Counted from the stretch's first letter, positions 33,351-44,512 are shown. The stretch is DNA of 64,000 nt from Anaeromyxobacter dehalogenans 2CP-1 (GCF_000022145.1 NC_011891.1:2492001-2556000), one strand, 5' to 3'. The notes: generated from the sequence alone by a model not told the origin. A program made the numbers and translations.

Positions 33351-35113
33351 GCGTGCGCTGGTTCGGCGACCGGGAGCGCGAGGCGGAGCCCGGCGCGGCG
33401 CTCGCCGCGCTGCGGGCGCGGCTGGCGGGCGTGGCGGCCGCCGCCCCCGGGCCCGAGCGCCACGGCCTGCTCGCCGGCGCGCTGGTGGAGGCCTCGGCGC
33501 TGGCGCAGGGGCTGGCCGACGCCGAGCGCGCGGCGGCGGGGGCGGACGACGGCGGCCCGGCCGATCGCGCCGCGCTGGACCTGCTGGCGGCGCTGGCGCG
33601 CGCGCTCTGGGCCTCGTGGCGCGCCGGCGGGCGGACGGCGCCGCCCGGGCCGGAGCTGCTCGCGCCCCTCGAGCGGCTGCCGCGCCCCGCCGCGATCCGG
33701 CTGCGGCGCGCGGAGGGGCACGCGCTGTACGCGGTCTACCCGGAGTGTCACGCCGCCGCGGCGCGCGCGCTGGCGGGCTCCGACGCAGTGGTCATCGGGA
33801 TCCGGTCGATCGGGGCCGGCCTCGCCGCGGCGGTGGCCGCCGGCGCCGGGCTGGCGCCGCCGCTCGCCACGGTGCGCCCGGTGGGCCCGCCGTTCCGCCG
33901 GGAGGTGCACCTCGGGCCGTCGCTCGCGGCGCGCGTCGCGGCCGCTCGCCGCGGCGTGTTCGCGGTGGCGGACGAGGGGCCGGGGCAGTCGGGGAGCAGC
34001 CTCGCCGCCGCGGTCGCCGCGCTGGAGGCGCTCGGCGTCCCTGCGGAGCGGGTGCACCTGTTCCCCAGCCACGCCGGCGGGCCCGGTCCCGAGGCGGGCG
34101 CGGAGATCCTCGACCGCTGGGCGCGCGCGGCCCGGCACCACGTGCCGTTCGAGGCGCTCCTGCTCGCGGATCACCCGCTGGCGCTGCACCGGTCGGCCGA
34201 GGACGTGCTCGGGCGCGCCGAGGCGCCGCCCGCGGATCTCTCCGCCGGCGGGTGGAGGCGGCACGCGTTCGCGCCCGGAGACCAGAGCGCCTGGCCGCCG
34301 TCGCAGGGCTGGCGGGAGCGGCGAAAGTACCTGCTGCGCGCGGGCGGGCGCAGCTGGCTGGCGCGCTTCGCCGGGCTGGGGGCCGCCGGCGAGGCCGCGC
34401 TCGCGCGCGCCCGGGCGCTGGCGGGCGCGGGGCTCGGGCCCGCGCCCGCGGCGCTGCGCCATGGCTTCCTGTTCGTGCCCTGGCTGGAGGACGCGGTGCC
34501 GCTGCCGGCGGCGCCTCCGCCGCCGCGGGCCGTGCTGCTCGACGCGGCGACCCGCCACCTCGCGTTCATCGCGCGCGCGTTCCCCGCCGCGCCGGACGCC
34601 GGCGCCGGGCCGGCCGCGCTGCTCGAGGCCGCGCGTGCGAACGCGCTCGAGGCGCTCGGGGGCGACGCGCGGCGCGGCCTGGACGCGGCGGCGGCGCGGC
34701 TGCCGGAGGTGGTGCGGTGGGCGCGGCCGGTGGAGGTGGACGGGACCGCCGACGCCTGGGACTGGCTGGTGCGCCGCGACGGCGCGCTGGTGAAGGCGGA
34801 CGCGCTCGACCACCACGCCGACCACGGCCTGGCCGGCTGCCAGGACGCGCTGTGGGACGTCGCCGGCGCCGAGCTCGCGCTCGGCCTCACGTCGTCCGAG
34901 GGCCAGGCGCTGGCGAAGCGGGTGCGGGCCGCTGCGCCGGGCGCGCCGCCGGGGCTGCTGCCGTTCTACCGGCTGTGCCGCGCGGCGCTGGAGCTGGCGC
35001 GCTGGTCGCTCGCCCTGGGCGACGGGGCGCTCGACCCCGCCGAGCGGGTGCGGCGGCAGGGCGCGCGCGCCGCCGCCGAGGGCGCGCTCCGGCGCGCGCT
35101 CGGCGCCGCCTGA
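33347..35113 (+). CDS. Large protein with phosphoribosyltransferase-like and kinase-like regions
   Basis: 588 residues from a GTG in GTGA overlap with the phosphatase. A phosphoribosyltransferase-like segment is seen at about residues 130-260: VIGIRSIGAGLAAAV, then VFAVADEGPGQSGSSLAAAVAAL in the position of a PRPP loop, then VHLFPSH. The C-terminal ~260 residues (RKYLLRAGGRSWLARFAGLGAAGE, LVKADALDHHADHGLAGCQD and DALWDVAGAE) loosely resemble the aminoglycoside-phosphotransferase/kinase fold, including a possible active-site H/D cluster. Both assignments are by pattern only. The pairing with a phosphatase suggests a small nucleotide- or phosphate-handling system. Confidence 0.7.
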   Translation: MSVRWFGDREREAEPGAALAALRARLAGVAAAAPGPERHGLLAGALVEASALAQGLADAERAAAGADDGGPADRAALDLLAALARALWASWRAGGRTAPPGPELLAPLERLPRPAAIRLRRAEGHALYAVYPECHAAAARALAGSDAVVIGIRSIGAGLAAAVAAGAGLAPPLATVRPVGPPFRREVHLGPSLAARVAAARRGVFAVADEGPGQSGSSLAAAVAALEALGVPAERVHLFPSHAGGPGPEAGAEILDRWARAARHHVPFEALLLADHPLALHRSAEDVLGRAEAPPADLSAGGWRRHAFAPGDQSAWPPSQGWRERRKYLLRAGGRSWLARFAGLGAAGEAALARARALAGAGLGPAPAALRHGFLFVPWLEDAVPLPAAPPPPRAVLLDAATRHLAFIARAFPAAPDAGAGPAALLEAARANALEALGGDARRGLDAAAARLPEVVRWARPVEVDGTADAWDWLVRRDGALVKADALDHHADHGLAGCQDALWDVAGAELALGLTSSEGQALAKRVRAAAPGAPPGLLPFYRLCRAALELARWSLALGDGALDPAERVRRQGARAAAEGALRRALGAA

Positions 35114-35157
35114 TCGCGCGCGCTGCGGCCTGTTCAGCGCGCCGACAGGGCGCTGTC

Positions 35158-35181
35158 CGTCCCCCGACGCGTCGGGGGACG
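35158..35181. promoter_or_regulatory. 24-bp perfect palindrome upstream of the outer-membrane protein gene
   Basis: Both arms match perfectly over 12 bp each, with the core CCGACGCGTCGG. A shorter inverted repeat (GACAG / CTGTC) lies just upstream at about 35143-35156. The palindrome stands 9 nt before a -10-like TAGATC at 35191-35196, over the expected -35 region, so a regulator binding site is likely. It has no T-tract, so it is a poor terminator for the gene ending at 35113. Confidence 0.6.
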
Positions 35182-35190
35182 CGCGCGCGG

Positions 35191-35196
35191 TAGATC
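35191..35196 (+). promoter_or_regulatory. -10 element for the outer-membrane barrel gene
   Basis: TAGATC, the same hexamer as the yciO -10, with the palindrome covering the -35 position where no TTGACA-like sequence is found, as expected of an activator-dependent promoter. The leader of about 115 nt to the ATG at 35317 contains a small hairpin (GCCGGA / TCCGGC at about 35208-35224). Confidence 0.4.
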
Positions 35197-35316
35197 GCGG
35201 CATTCTGGCCGGATCCGTTCCGGCGCGACGGATGCAATACGGGAGGACGCGCCGGCACGGCCCCGTCCGCGGAAGCCGAGCCGACCAGCGTCTCCCAAGA
35301 AGGAAGGAAGGTCACC

Positions 35317-35880
35317 ATGAAGAAGCTGCTCATCGTCGTCGCCGCCCTCGTCGGCATGGCCGGTACCGCGCAGGCGCAGGAGCCCGCGCGCAAGTTCGAG
35401 ATCTCGCCGTACGCCGGCGCCTACCTGGGCCTGGGCGACCAGCGCGACACGCTCAAGGACGCGTTCCTGCTCGGCCTGAAGCTCAAGTACGACGTCCACC
35501 CGTACGTCGCGGTGGTCGGCTCGTTCGCGTGGTCGCCCACCGAGGCGAAGCAGTACGGCGACGCCAAGCTCGACCTGTTCCAGTACGACGTCGGCCTGCA
35601 GGGCCAGTACCCCGTCGCGATCACCGCCGACTGGACGCTCAAGCCGTTCGTGGGCGTCGGCGTGGGCGCGCGCACCTACGAGTTCCGCGACCTCAACGTG
35701 GACTCCGAGACCGACTTCGTCTGGTACAGCGAGCTCGGCGCCAACGTCGAGCGCGGGCCGATCGCCTTCGGTGTCACGGCGCGCGACACCATGAGCGCGT
35801 ACGACGGGCTCGCGGGGGAGCGCGACTCGACCACCCGCGTCGACCTGCAGCTGGCCGGCCACGTCGGCGTGCGCTTCTAG
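35317..35880 (+). CDS. Small outer-membrane beta-barrel protein
   Basis: 187 residues. A textbook signal peptide (MKKLLIVVAALVGMAGTAQA, cut before QEPARK) is followed by alternating hydrophobic/polar strands (FEISPYAGAYLGLG, LFQYDVGLQGQYPV, VDLQLAGHVGVRF) and a C-terminal Phe. This is the OmpA/OmpX-like eight-strand barrel type. It has a strong repeated-GGAAGG ribosome-binding site, an apparently regulated promoter (35158-35196) and a strong terminator (35924-35966), suggesting high, controlled expression. The cargo or partner is unknown. Confidence 0.85.
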   Translation: MKKLLIVVAALVGMAGTAQAQEPARKFEISPYAGAYLGLGDQRDTLKDAFLLGLKLKYDVHPYVAVVGSFAWSPTEAKQYGDAKLDLFQYDVGLQGQYPVAITADWTLKPFVGVGVGARTYEFRDLNVDSETDFVWYSELGANVERGPIAFGVTARDTMSAYDGLAGERDSTTRVDLQLAGHVGVRF

Positions 35881-35923
35881 GCACGGCTCAGGCGGCGGCG
35901 CCTTCCCCCCTGCGCCGCAGCCC

Positions 35924-35966
35924 GGCGCCCGCGCGTTCCAGGGAGCGCGCGGGCGCCGTTTTTTTT
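35924..35966 (+). terminator. Strong intrinsic terminator of the barrel gene
   Basis: 12-bp perfect GC stem (35924-35935 with 35946-35957), 10-nt loop, then a G and eight T residues (35959-35966). This is the strongest intrinsic terminator in the window and separates the barrel gene from the convergent histidine kinase. Confidence 0.92.
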
Positions 35967-35985
35967 CCTCGAACGGACGGCGACG

Positions 35986-38175
35986 CTACGAGGCGTCGGC
36001 CTCGCGCCCGCCGGGCGCGGTCGCGGCGGCGGGGAGGGTGAAGCGGAACCGCGTGCCCCAGCCCACGCGCGAGCGGACGCCGATCTCGCCGCCGTGGGCC
36101 TCCACGATCCCCTTCGCGATGGAGAGGCCGATCCCCAGCGCGCCGCCCTCGCGGCGCGGGGCGTCGTCCCGGACCTGGTACAGCCGCTCGAAGATCAGCG
36201 CCTGGTGCTCCACCGGGATGCCGGGCCCCCGGTCGGTGACCGAGACCGCCACCCGATCCCCGACCGCCGCGGCGGCGAGGTGGATGGCCGAGCCCGCCGG
36301 CGCGTAGCGCTCGGCGTTCCCGAGCAGGTTGACGATCACCTGCAGCACGCGCTCGCGCTGGCCCTGGGCCGGGGGCGTGCCGCGCGCCACCCGCGCCCGG
36401 ACCCGGAGCCCGCGCTCGGCGAAGCGCGGCGCGAGCGCCACCACCGCCTGCGTGATCACGTCCGCGAGCGGGAACGGCGCGAACGGCTCGGCGGGCCGCG
36501 CCAGCTCGTGGCGCGACAGCTCCAGCAGCTCCTCGATGAAGGCGCGCAGCCGCCGGCCGCTGCTCGCCACCACTTGCAGCGCGGTGCGCTGCCGGGGCGC
36601 GAGCGGGCCCAGCTTGTCGGCCAGCAGCAGGTCGGCGTAGCCGAGCACCGTCACGAGCGGCGTGCGCAGCTCGTGCGAGACGTTGGCGAGGAAGTTGTCC
36701 TTGCGCCGGTCCGCCGCCTCGAGGGCCGTCACCGCGCGGCGCAGCTCCGCGGTGCGCCGCTCGACCTCGCTCTCCAGCCGGGCGCGCTCGTCCCGCAGCG
36801 CGCCCACCAGCCGCGCCTTGTCGAGCGCGATCGAGGCCTGCAGCGCGAACGCGTCGATGGCCTCCGGATCGCTGCGCCGGACCCGCGGCGCCGCCACCAC
36901 CAGCGCCGCGGCGGCCCGCCCCTCGCGCAGGAGCGGGGCCAGGATCACCCGCCGGATGGCGACGAGCCGCGCCAGCCGCCGGAGGTCGAGCGGCGACGCC
37001 GCGCCGAGGAGCCCGGCGGCGGCGCGGCGCGGCCGGTCGGTGTGCACGGTCCGGCGCTCCGCCAGGCAGCGCCGGAGCAGCGGCGCCTCCATGGGATCGA
37101 CGCGGACCGCCGCCAGCGGGGTCCCGAGCGCGTGATCGAGCGCGCGCCGGAGCGACGGCGGGAAGGACAGGAACCGCCACGTGAAGGCGGGCGGGCCGTC
37201 CGGCGCGGGGGCGAGGACACCGCAGTGGTAGCCGAGCCGCGCCAGCTCGCGCGCCAGCACGCCGTACACCGCCTCCTCGTCGGTCTCGACGCTGAGGTGC
37301 GCGCCCGCGAGGTGCAGCGCCGCGAGCAGCTCGCGCGCCTCCCGCTGCTCGGCGAGCGCGCGCCGCTCGCGGCTCACGTCGCGGGCGATGAGGTGGAGCA
37401 CCGGACGGCCGTCCAGCTCGATCCGGGCGCTGGTGAGCGCCACCGGCACCGGCTCGCCGCGCCGGCGCCGCAGGCGGGCGTCGTCCACCGAGGCCGTCGC
37501 GGTCCCCGAGAGCGCCTCCAGCAGCGCCCCCGCGTCGAGCGCCGGATGCTCCACGAGCCGCCCCAGCGTGAGGCGGCGCAGCTCCTGGCGCCCCCAGCCG
37601 GTGAGCTGCGACAGGCGCTGGTTCGCCTCGAGCAGCCGCCCGGTCCCGGCGTCGAGCACCAGGATCGGCTCGCCGGCGGCCTCCTGGTAGACGCGGTACG
37701 CGGCACGGCGCCCGGCCGCCTCGCGGCGGTAGCTCTCGCCCGCGAGCCGGCCCGCCGCCAGGCGCGCCACCGCGTCGAGCGCGCGCAGCTCGCCCGCGTC
37801 GAGCCGCCCGGCGGCCACCATCCGCAGGAGCACCGCCTCGCCGGGGCCGGCCTGGAGGCGGAAGAACACCGAGGTCGCGGCCGGCGGCTGCACGTGGTCC
37901 GGCCAGAGCGCGACGGCCAGCGCCGACTCGCACGGCGCGGTCAGCCGGAACACCCGCGGCGCGGCCAGCAGCGGCCCCGCGGGCAGGTGGCCCGGCGCAC
38001 CGTCGAGGAGGGTGGCGATCCGCCCCCTGAGGGTGCGCGAGGAGAGGGCAGGTCCCTCGACCGCCAGCGTGACCGCCGGCGCGGCCTCACCGGGCACCAC
38101 GGCCACGAGCTGGGCCAGGGGAACCCCGGCGGCCCGAGCCGCATCCCGCGCGATCTCCCGGTGGATCCTGAGCAT
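35986..38175 (-). CDS. Hybrid-sensing histidine kinase with PAS and GAF domains (orphan)
   Basis: 729 residues. The layout is an N-terminal uncharacterised region (about 1-160), a PAS domain (about 165-285; [36 protein letters not shown]), a GAF-like domain (about 290-460), a coiled coil, HisKA with H501 ([10 protein letters not shown]) and HATPase_c ([36 protein letters not shown]). No transmembrane helix is obvious, so it is probably a cytosolic sensor. The start is placed at the ATG of 38175, with an alternative GTG at 38190. No response regulator is adjacent. It is divergent from the beta-oxidation operon. Confidence 0.9.
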   Translation of the reverse strand: MLRIHREIARDAARAAGVPLAQLVAVVPGEAAPAVTLAVEGPALSSRTLRGRIATLLDGAPGHLPAGPLLAAPRVFRLTAPCESALAVALWPDHVQPPAATSVFFRLQAGPGEAVLLRMVAAGRLDAGELRALDAVARLAAGRLAGESYRREAAGRRAAYRVYQEAAGEPILVLDAGTGRLLEANQRLSQLTGWGRQELRRLTLGRLVEHPALDAGALLEALSGTATASVDDARLRRRRGEPVPVALTSARIELDGRPVLHLIARDVSRERRALAEQREARELLAALHLAGAHLSVETDEEAVYGVLARELARLGYHCGVLAPAPDGPPAFTWRFLSFPPSLRRALDHALGTPLAAVRVDPMEAPLLRRCLAERRTVHTDRPRRAAAGLLGAASPLDLRRLARLVAIRRVILAPLLREGRAAAALVVAAPRVRRSDPEAIDAFALQASIALDKARLVGALRDERARLESEVERRTAELRRAVTALEAADRRKDNFLANVSHELRTPLVTVLGYADLLLADKLGPLAPRQRTALQVVASSGRRLRAFIEELLELSRHELARPAEPFAPFPLADVITQAVVALAPRFAERGLRVRARVARGTPPAQGQRERVLQVIVNLLGNAERYAPAGSAIHLAAAAVGDRVAVSVTDRGPGIPVEHQALIFERLYQVRDDAPRREGGALGIGLSIAKGIVEAHGGEIGVRSRVGWGTRFRFTLPAAATAPGGREADAS

Positions 38176-38232
38176 GAAAGCGGCGCGCACCCCGGTTGGG
38201 ATCTCGCGCTCGGCGCCGGATCGTCACACGCT

Positions 38233-38242
38233 CGAACGTTCG
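38233..38242. promoter_or_regulatory. Palindromic site between the histidine kinase and hbd
   Basis: CGAACGTTCG, a 10-bp perfect palindrome in the 138-nt divergent intergenic region. It could be an operator for either direction; no promoter could be placed securely here. Confidence 0.3.
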
Positions 38243-38313
38243 CTGACAAGCCCGGCATGGTCGCGCCGCGACGGCGCACGGCCGCAGGGCCACACCCGAG
38301 CGACGGAGGGAGC

Positions 38314-39171
38314 ATGGGCAGCGGGATCGAGCGGCTGGCGGTGGTGGGCGCGGGGCAGATGGGCTCGGGCATCGCGCAGGTGGCGGCCCAGGCCGGGCTC
38401 TCGGTGCAGGTGGCGGACGCCACGCCCGAGCTGGCGCGGCGCGCGGTGGAGCGGCTCGGCGCGGCGCTCGCGAAGGGGGTGGAGAAGGGGAAGCTGGCGG
38501 CGGCGGAGCGGGAGGCGGTGCTGGGCCGGATCCGTGCGGTGGACCGGATCGAGGACTGCGCGGGCGCCGACCTCGCCATCGAGGCGGTGGTGGAGCAGGA
38601 GGCGGTGAAGGCCGACCTGTTCCGCCGGCTCGACGCGGTGCTCGCGCCGGGCGCCATCCTCGCGTCCAACACCAGCTCGATCTCGATCACCAAGCTCGCC
38701 GCCGGGACCCGCCGGCCGGACCGGTTCGTGGGGATGCACTTCATGAACCCGCCGCCGGTGATGCAGCTCATCGAGGTCATCCGCGGACTGCAGACCTCCG
38801 ACGAGACCTACCAGGCGGTGATGGCGCTCGCGAAGCGCTTCGGGAAGACCACCGTCACCTCCAAGGACTCGCCCGGCTTCATCGTGAACCGGATCCTCAT
38901 CCCGCTGCTGAACGAGGCCTGCTTCGCGCTGCAGGAGGGCCTCGCCTCGCCGGAGGACATCGACACCGCGGTGAAGCTCGGCCTCAACCACCCGATGGGC
39001 CCGCTCACGCTGGCCGACTTCATCGGGCTCGACACCTGCCTGTTCATCGCCGAGGTGCTCCACCGCGAGCTGGGCGACGACAAGTACCGGCCCGCGCCGC
39101 TGCTGCGGAGCTACGTGGCGGCGGGCTGGAACGGCCGCAAGAGCGGGCGCGGCTTCTACACCTACGGCTAG
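38314..39171 (+). CDS. hbd: 3-hydroxybutyryl-CoA dehydrogenase
   Basis: 285 residues, the size of monofunctional enzymes. The Rossmann motif [17 protein letters not shown] starts near residue 11, and the catalytic His/Glu region is [12 protein letters not shown]-terminal [17 protein letters not shown] and [17 protein letters not shown] are characteristic. It oxidises (S)-3-hydroxyacyl-CoA with NAD(P). It is first of an operon with a crotonase (12 nt downstream) and two acyl-CoA dehydrogenases, together the central steps of short-chain acyl-CoA interconversion. A GGAGGG ribosome-binding site precedes the ATG. Confidence 0.95.
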   Translation: MGSGIERLAVVGAGQMGSGIAQVAAQAGLSVQVADATPELARRAVERLGAALAKGVEKGKLAAAEREAVLGRIRAVDRIEDCAGADLAIEAVVEQEAVKADLFRRLDAVLAPGAILASNTSSISITKLAAGTRRPDRFVGMHFMNPPPVMQLIEVIRGLQTSDETYQAVMALAKRFGKTTVTSKDSPGFIVNRILIPLLNEACFALQEGLASPEDIDTAVKLGLNHPMGPLTLADFIGLDTCLFIAEVLHRELGDDKYRPAPLLRSYVAAGWNGRKSGRGFYTYG

Positions 39172-39183
39172 CGCGAGGACGCC

Positions 39184-39966
39184 ATGGCCTACGAGAACGT
39201 GCTCTGGGAGGTCGCCGACGGGATCGGCACCCTCACCGTGAACCGCCCGAAGCAGCTCAACGCGCTCGACCAGCGCACGCTGCAGGAGCTCGGGGCGGCG
39301 CTGGAGGAGGCGGCCCGGGATCCTGCGGTCCGCGCGGTGGTGGTGACCGGCGCCGGCGAGAAGGCGTTCGTGGCCGGCGCCGACATCGCGGCCATGGCGG
39401 GGATGGGGCCGTCGGAGGCGCGCGAGTTCGCGGCGCTGGGCCACCGGGTGTTCGCGCAGCTCGAGGCGCTGCCGGTGGTGACGGTCGCGGCGGTGAACGG
39501 CTTCGCGCTGGGCGGCGGCTGCGAGCTGACGCTGGCGTGCGACCTCGTCTACGCGAGCGAGCGGGCGAAGTTCGGCCAGCCCGAGGTGAACCTGGGGCTC
39601 ATCCCGGGGTTCGGCGGGACCCAGCGGCTCACGCGGCGGGTGGGCCTGATGCGCGCGAAGGAGCTGGTGCTCACCGGCGAGAGCGTGGACGCCGCCACCG
39701 CGAAGGCCATCGGCCTGGCGCTCGACGTGCTGGCGCCGGCGGCGCTGCTCGACCACGCCCGGGCCAAGGCGCGGGCGGTGGCGTCGCGCGGCCCGGTGGC
39801 GGTGGCCCAGGCGAAGAAGGTCATGCAGCAGGGCGCCGACCTGGCGCTCTCCGAGGCGAACGCGCTCGAGCGGCAGGGGTTCGCGGCGCTGTTCGGCGGC
39901 GAGGACGCGAAGGAGGGCATGCGCGCGTTCCTGGAGAAGCGCGCGGCGCGCTGGAGCGGGCGTTGA
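39184..39966 (+). CDS. Enoyl-CoA hydratase (crotonase family)
   Basis: 260 residues. The oxyanion-hole segments are AGADIAAM and FALGGGCELTLACDLVYASERAKFGQPEVNLGLIPGFGGTQ, with the catalytic Glu residues in place. The C-terminal helix is standard. It hydrates crotonyl-CoA or longer enoyl-CoA to 3-hydroxyacyl-CoA, the step before hbd. It is located directly after hbd. Confidence 0.95.
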   Translation: MAYENVLWEVADGIGTLTVNRPKQLNALDQRTLQELGAALEEAARDPAVRAVVVTGAGEKAFVAGADIAAMAGMGPSEAREFAALGHRVFAQLEALPVVTVAAVNGFALGGGCELTLACDLVYASERAKFGQPEVNLGLIPGFGGTQRLTRRVGLMRAKELVLTGESVDAATAKAIGLALDVLAPAALLDHARAKARAVASRGPVAVAQAKKVMQQGADLALSEANALERQGFAALFGGEDAKEGMRAFLEKRAARWSGR

Positions 39967-40039
39967 CGCACCGTTGACGCAGGGCGCGGTGGCCTGAGAC
40001 GCTGCGCGCCGAGGCTGCACCTTCCAGAAAGGACGTTCC

Positions 40040-41182
<1,143 letters not shown>

Positions 41183-41265
41183 CCGCCGGCACCTCGACCG
41201 AGCGCTCCACCGGCGACCCCGCCCAGGGCGGCCCCGCGCCGGGCGGAGCCACACCCGGATCCTGC

Positions 41266-42435
<1,170 letters not shown>

Positions 42436-42455
42436 GCGCGCCGCGCCGCGGGCGG

Positions 42456-43130
42456 TCAGGCGGTGCGCGCGGTGCCGTCGTCGTCGGTCTGGATGAGGTG
42501 CCCGGTCCGCTCGCGCTTCACCCGCAGGTACTCGACGTTGAACGGGTTGGCCGGGGAGGGCAGCTGGATCCGCCCCCGCACCGGGACGCCGGCCTCGGCC
42601 AGCCCGGAGAGCTTCTGCGGGTTGTTCGTGATGAGCTCCACCGAGCGCACGCCCAGCAGGCGAAGCATCTCGGCGGCGACGTCGTAGCGCCGCAGGTCGT
42701 CGGGGAACCCGAGCAGCCGGTTCGCCTCGTAGGTGTCGTGCCCCTGGGCCTGAAGCGCGTAGGCGCGGATCTTGTTGCCGAGCCCGATGCCGCGGCCTTC
42801 CTGGCGCAGGTACAGGAGCGCGCCGCGGCCGCGGGCCGCGATGAGGTCGAGCGCGCGGTCGAGCTGCGCGCGGCAGTCGCACTTCAGCGAGCCGAGCACC
42901 TCGCTGGTGAGGCACTCGGAGTGGACGCGCACCGCGACGGACTCGCCGGCCACGTCGCCCATCACCATGGCCACGTGCTCGACGCCGGTGCGGCGCTCCC
43001 GGAACACCACCGCGCGGAACAGGCCGCGCTCCGTCGGCAGCGGGGCCTCCGCATACAGGTCGATGGTCGCGGCGCTCGCCTCGTGGGCCCCGCGCCCCTT
43101 GCGGCCGGCGACCGCCACCAGGTTGCTCAT
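42456..43130 (-). CDS. ribA: GTP cyclohydrolase II
   Basis: 224 residues. Zinc-binding C73, C84 and C86 (SECLTSEVLGSLKCDC) and the LRQEGRGIGLGNKIRAYALQ nucleotide-binding segment identify a stand-alone RibA, without the fused RibB domain. It opens GTP to start riboflavin synthesis. The ATG at 43130 has a GAGGAG ribosome-binding site. The promoter at 43182-43210 leaves a leader of about 45 nt, too short for an FMN riboswitch, and no FMN-riboswitch sequence is seen. Other rib genes are not in the window. Confidence 0.95.
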   Translation of the reverse strand: MSNLVAVAGRKGRGAHEASAATIDLYAEAPLPTERGLFRAVVFRERRTGVEHVAMVMGDVAGESVAVRVHSECLTSEVLGSLKCDCRAQLDRALDLIAARGRGALLYLRQEGRGIGLGNKIRAYALQAQGHDTYEANRLLGFPDDLRRYDVAAEMLRLLGVRSVELITNNPQKLSGLAEAGVPVRGRIQLPSPANPFNVEYLRVKRERTGHLIQTDDDGTARTA

Positions 43131-43181
43131 CTCGGATGCTCCTCAGGGTCGCGCCCGCGAAGCGGTGCGCCAGCGGGCTGC

Positions 43182-43210
43182 ACATAACGGCCGACGGCGA
43201 CCCCGGTCAA
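43182..43210 (-). promoter_or_regulatory. Sigma-70-type promoter of ribA
   Basis: On the reverse strand TTGACC (43210-43205), 17-nt spacer, TTATGT (43187-43182). The expected start near 43175 lies ~45 nt before the ATG. Confidence 0.6.
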
Positions 43211-43260
43211 GCCGAACGCTCTCCCGAAATCGGGGTGCGGCAGGTGCGCGGGTGAGCGCA

Positions 43261-43289
43261 TTGACATCGTCGATTCGCGCGGTTAGGTG
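43261..43289 (+). promoter_or_regulatory. Promoter of the MerR regulator gene
   Basis: Consensus TTGACA (43261-43266), 17-nt spacer, TAGGTG (43284-43289), ending 9 nt before the ATG at 43299. The GTG at 43287 lies inside the -10, which argues for the ATG start and for a leaderless transcript. Confidence 0.5.
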
Positions 43290-43298
43290 ACTCGCGCC

Positions 43299-43946
43299 AT
43301 GAGTGCCGACCTCTCGTCAGGGGACCTCGCCCGAGCGACGGGGAACACCGTCCGGACCATCCGCTTCTACGAGGAAGAGGGCCTGCTGCGCCCGGCGGAG
43401 GTCAGCGACGGCGGGCACCGGCGCTACACCGAGGACGAGCTGGAGCGGCTGCGGCTCATCACCGATCTCCGGGAGCTGGGCCTGGCGCTGGGCGAGATCC
43501 GCACGCTGCTCGAGCTGCGCAGCGGGTGCGTCACCGCGGCCGAGTTCGCCATCCGGTTCCAGCAGGTCCTGGCCGGCCACCTGGAGCAGGCGCAGCGCCG
43601 GCTCGAGCGCATGCGGCGGGTGAAGAAGGAGCTGCTCGACGCGCTCGCCAGCATCCAGGAGCGGCTGTCGTCGGAGGGCGCCGAGCAGTGCCCGTGCGCC
43701 GTCGCCGAGGCCGCGCGCGCGCCGCGCATCGTGAAGGTCCTCGCGCGGCAGGAGGGGTGCTGCAAGCACCCGGAGCACCACCACGTGCACGACGCCGCGA
43801 TCGAGGCCGCCGCGGCGGCGCGGACGCTCGGCGCCGGGGACGCCCAGGTGCCGCTGCCCGGGCTGGCCGTCGCGGTCCCGCAGCACGACGATCCCGCCGC
43901 CGATCCGCAGCTCCGTCCCGCCGCCAAGCGCGGCGCCGGGCTCTGA
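43299..43946 (+). CDS. MerR family transcriptional regulator, metal-responsive type
   Basis: 215 residues. The N-terminal winged helix is typical (LSSGDLARATGNTVRTIRFYEEEGLLRP, GGHRRYTEDELERLRLI), followed by the dimer coiled coil. The C-terminal part is long for a MerR protein and metal-rich: SGCVT (Cys about 76), CPC (about 129-131), and CCKHPEHHHVH. These resemble soft-metal sensors such as ZntR/CadR/PbrR, so a Zn/Cd/Hg-type ligand is plausible (inference). No efflux or reductase gene is adjacent, so the target is unknown. It is divergent from ribA. Confidence 0.88.
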   Translation: MSADLSSGDLARATGNTVRTIRFYEEEGLLRPAEVSDGGHRRYTEDELERLRLITDLRELGLALGEIRTLLELRSGCVTAAEFAIRFQQVLAGHLEQAQRRLERMRRVKKELLDALASIQERLSSEGAEQCPCAVAEAARAPRIVKVLARQEGCCKHPEHHHVHDAAIEAAAAARTLGAGDAQVPLPGLAVAVPQHDDPAADPQLRPAAKRGAGL

Positions 43947-44252
43947 CCGCTCCGCGCGCCGCGATCGGCGCCTCCGCGCCGGGCAGGGCGAAGCGAACTC
44001 CCGAGCAGCCACGTCCCAGCTGGCGTCCGCGGAGCATCGCGCGAACGCCGTGCCGCGCCGGCCCGGGCCCCGCGTCTAGTTACCATAATCCATATTATCG
44101 GACGTCCTGCGGGATCGCGGGATCCGCTGGATTCGCTGGGCTGCAGCCGTCTTGGTGATCCCGAGGGTCCCGTGCGCGGGCCTCTGCGGTTGCCGCTCCA
44201 GCGCGCGCGCCGCACCCTTCACCCGACCCGACGCACACGGAGGATGCCCGCC
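43947..44252. other. Intergenic region with AT-rich inverted repeat
   Basis: About 300 bases between the MerR gene and the small membrane protein gene, without a convincing ORF. The only notable point is an AT-rich island at 44079-44099 (around ATAAT CCAT ATTAT), a 5-bp inverted repeat with 4-nt spacer that stands out in this GC-rich sequence. It could be a promoter or operator. The rest is unremarkable GC-rich sequence. Confidence 0.5.
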
Positions 44253-44489
44253 ATGGCGATGCTCTCGAGGACCTCGAGGATCCCGCCGCTCGAGCGTCCG
44301 CGCCGTCAGCTGGCGCTCGCCCGCATCGGCACCGCGCTCGCGGCGACGAGCATGGGCGCGCTCGCGCTCGGCGCGGTCGCGGTGGGCGCGCTGGTGATCC
44401 GGCGGCTCGCGGTGAAGCGCGCGCGGATCCACCGGCTCGAGATCGACGAGCTCTTCGTGAACGGCCGGCCCTTCCAGCCGCAGGCCTGA
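44253..44489 (+). CDS. Small single-span membrane protein
   Basis: 78 residues from the ATG at 44253, which is 9 nt from a GGAGG ribosome-binding site at 44239-44243 (an ATG at 44244 abuts the GGAGG and is less likely). One hydrophobic helix (GTALAATSMGALALGAVAVGALVI) is followed by a basic and then acidic short tail (RLAVKRARIHRLEIDELFVNGRPF). The cytosolic tail and an N-terminal basic segment (RPRRQ) suggest a small membrane protein of unknown role. Confidence 0.6.
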   Translation: MAMLSRTSRIPPLERPRRQLALARIGTALAATSMGALALGAVAVGALVIRRLAVKRARIHRLEIDELFVNGRPFQPQA

Positions 44490-44512
44490 GCGCGCCCGTC
44501 CGCGGCGCGCCT

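Noticed and set aside
35232-35316. Small upstream ORF in the barrel-gene leader
   Set aside because: It has no ribosome-binding site of note and its frame runs on into the barrel gene out of phase; no regulatory peptide feature is visible.
43131-43260. FMN riboswitch upstream of ribA
   Set aside because: No recognisable FMN-element blocks and a promoter close to the gene.
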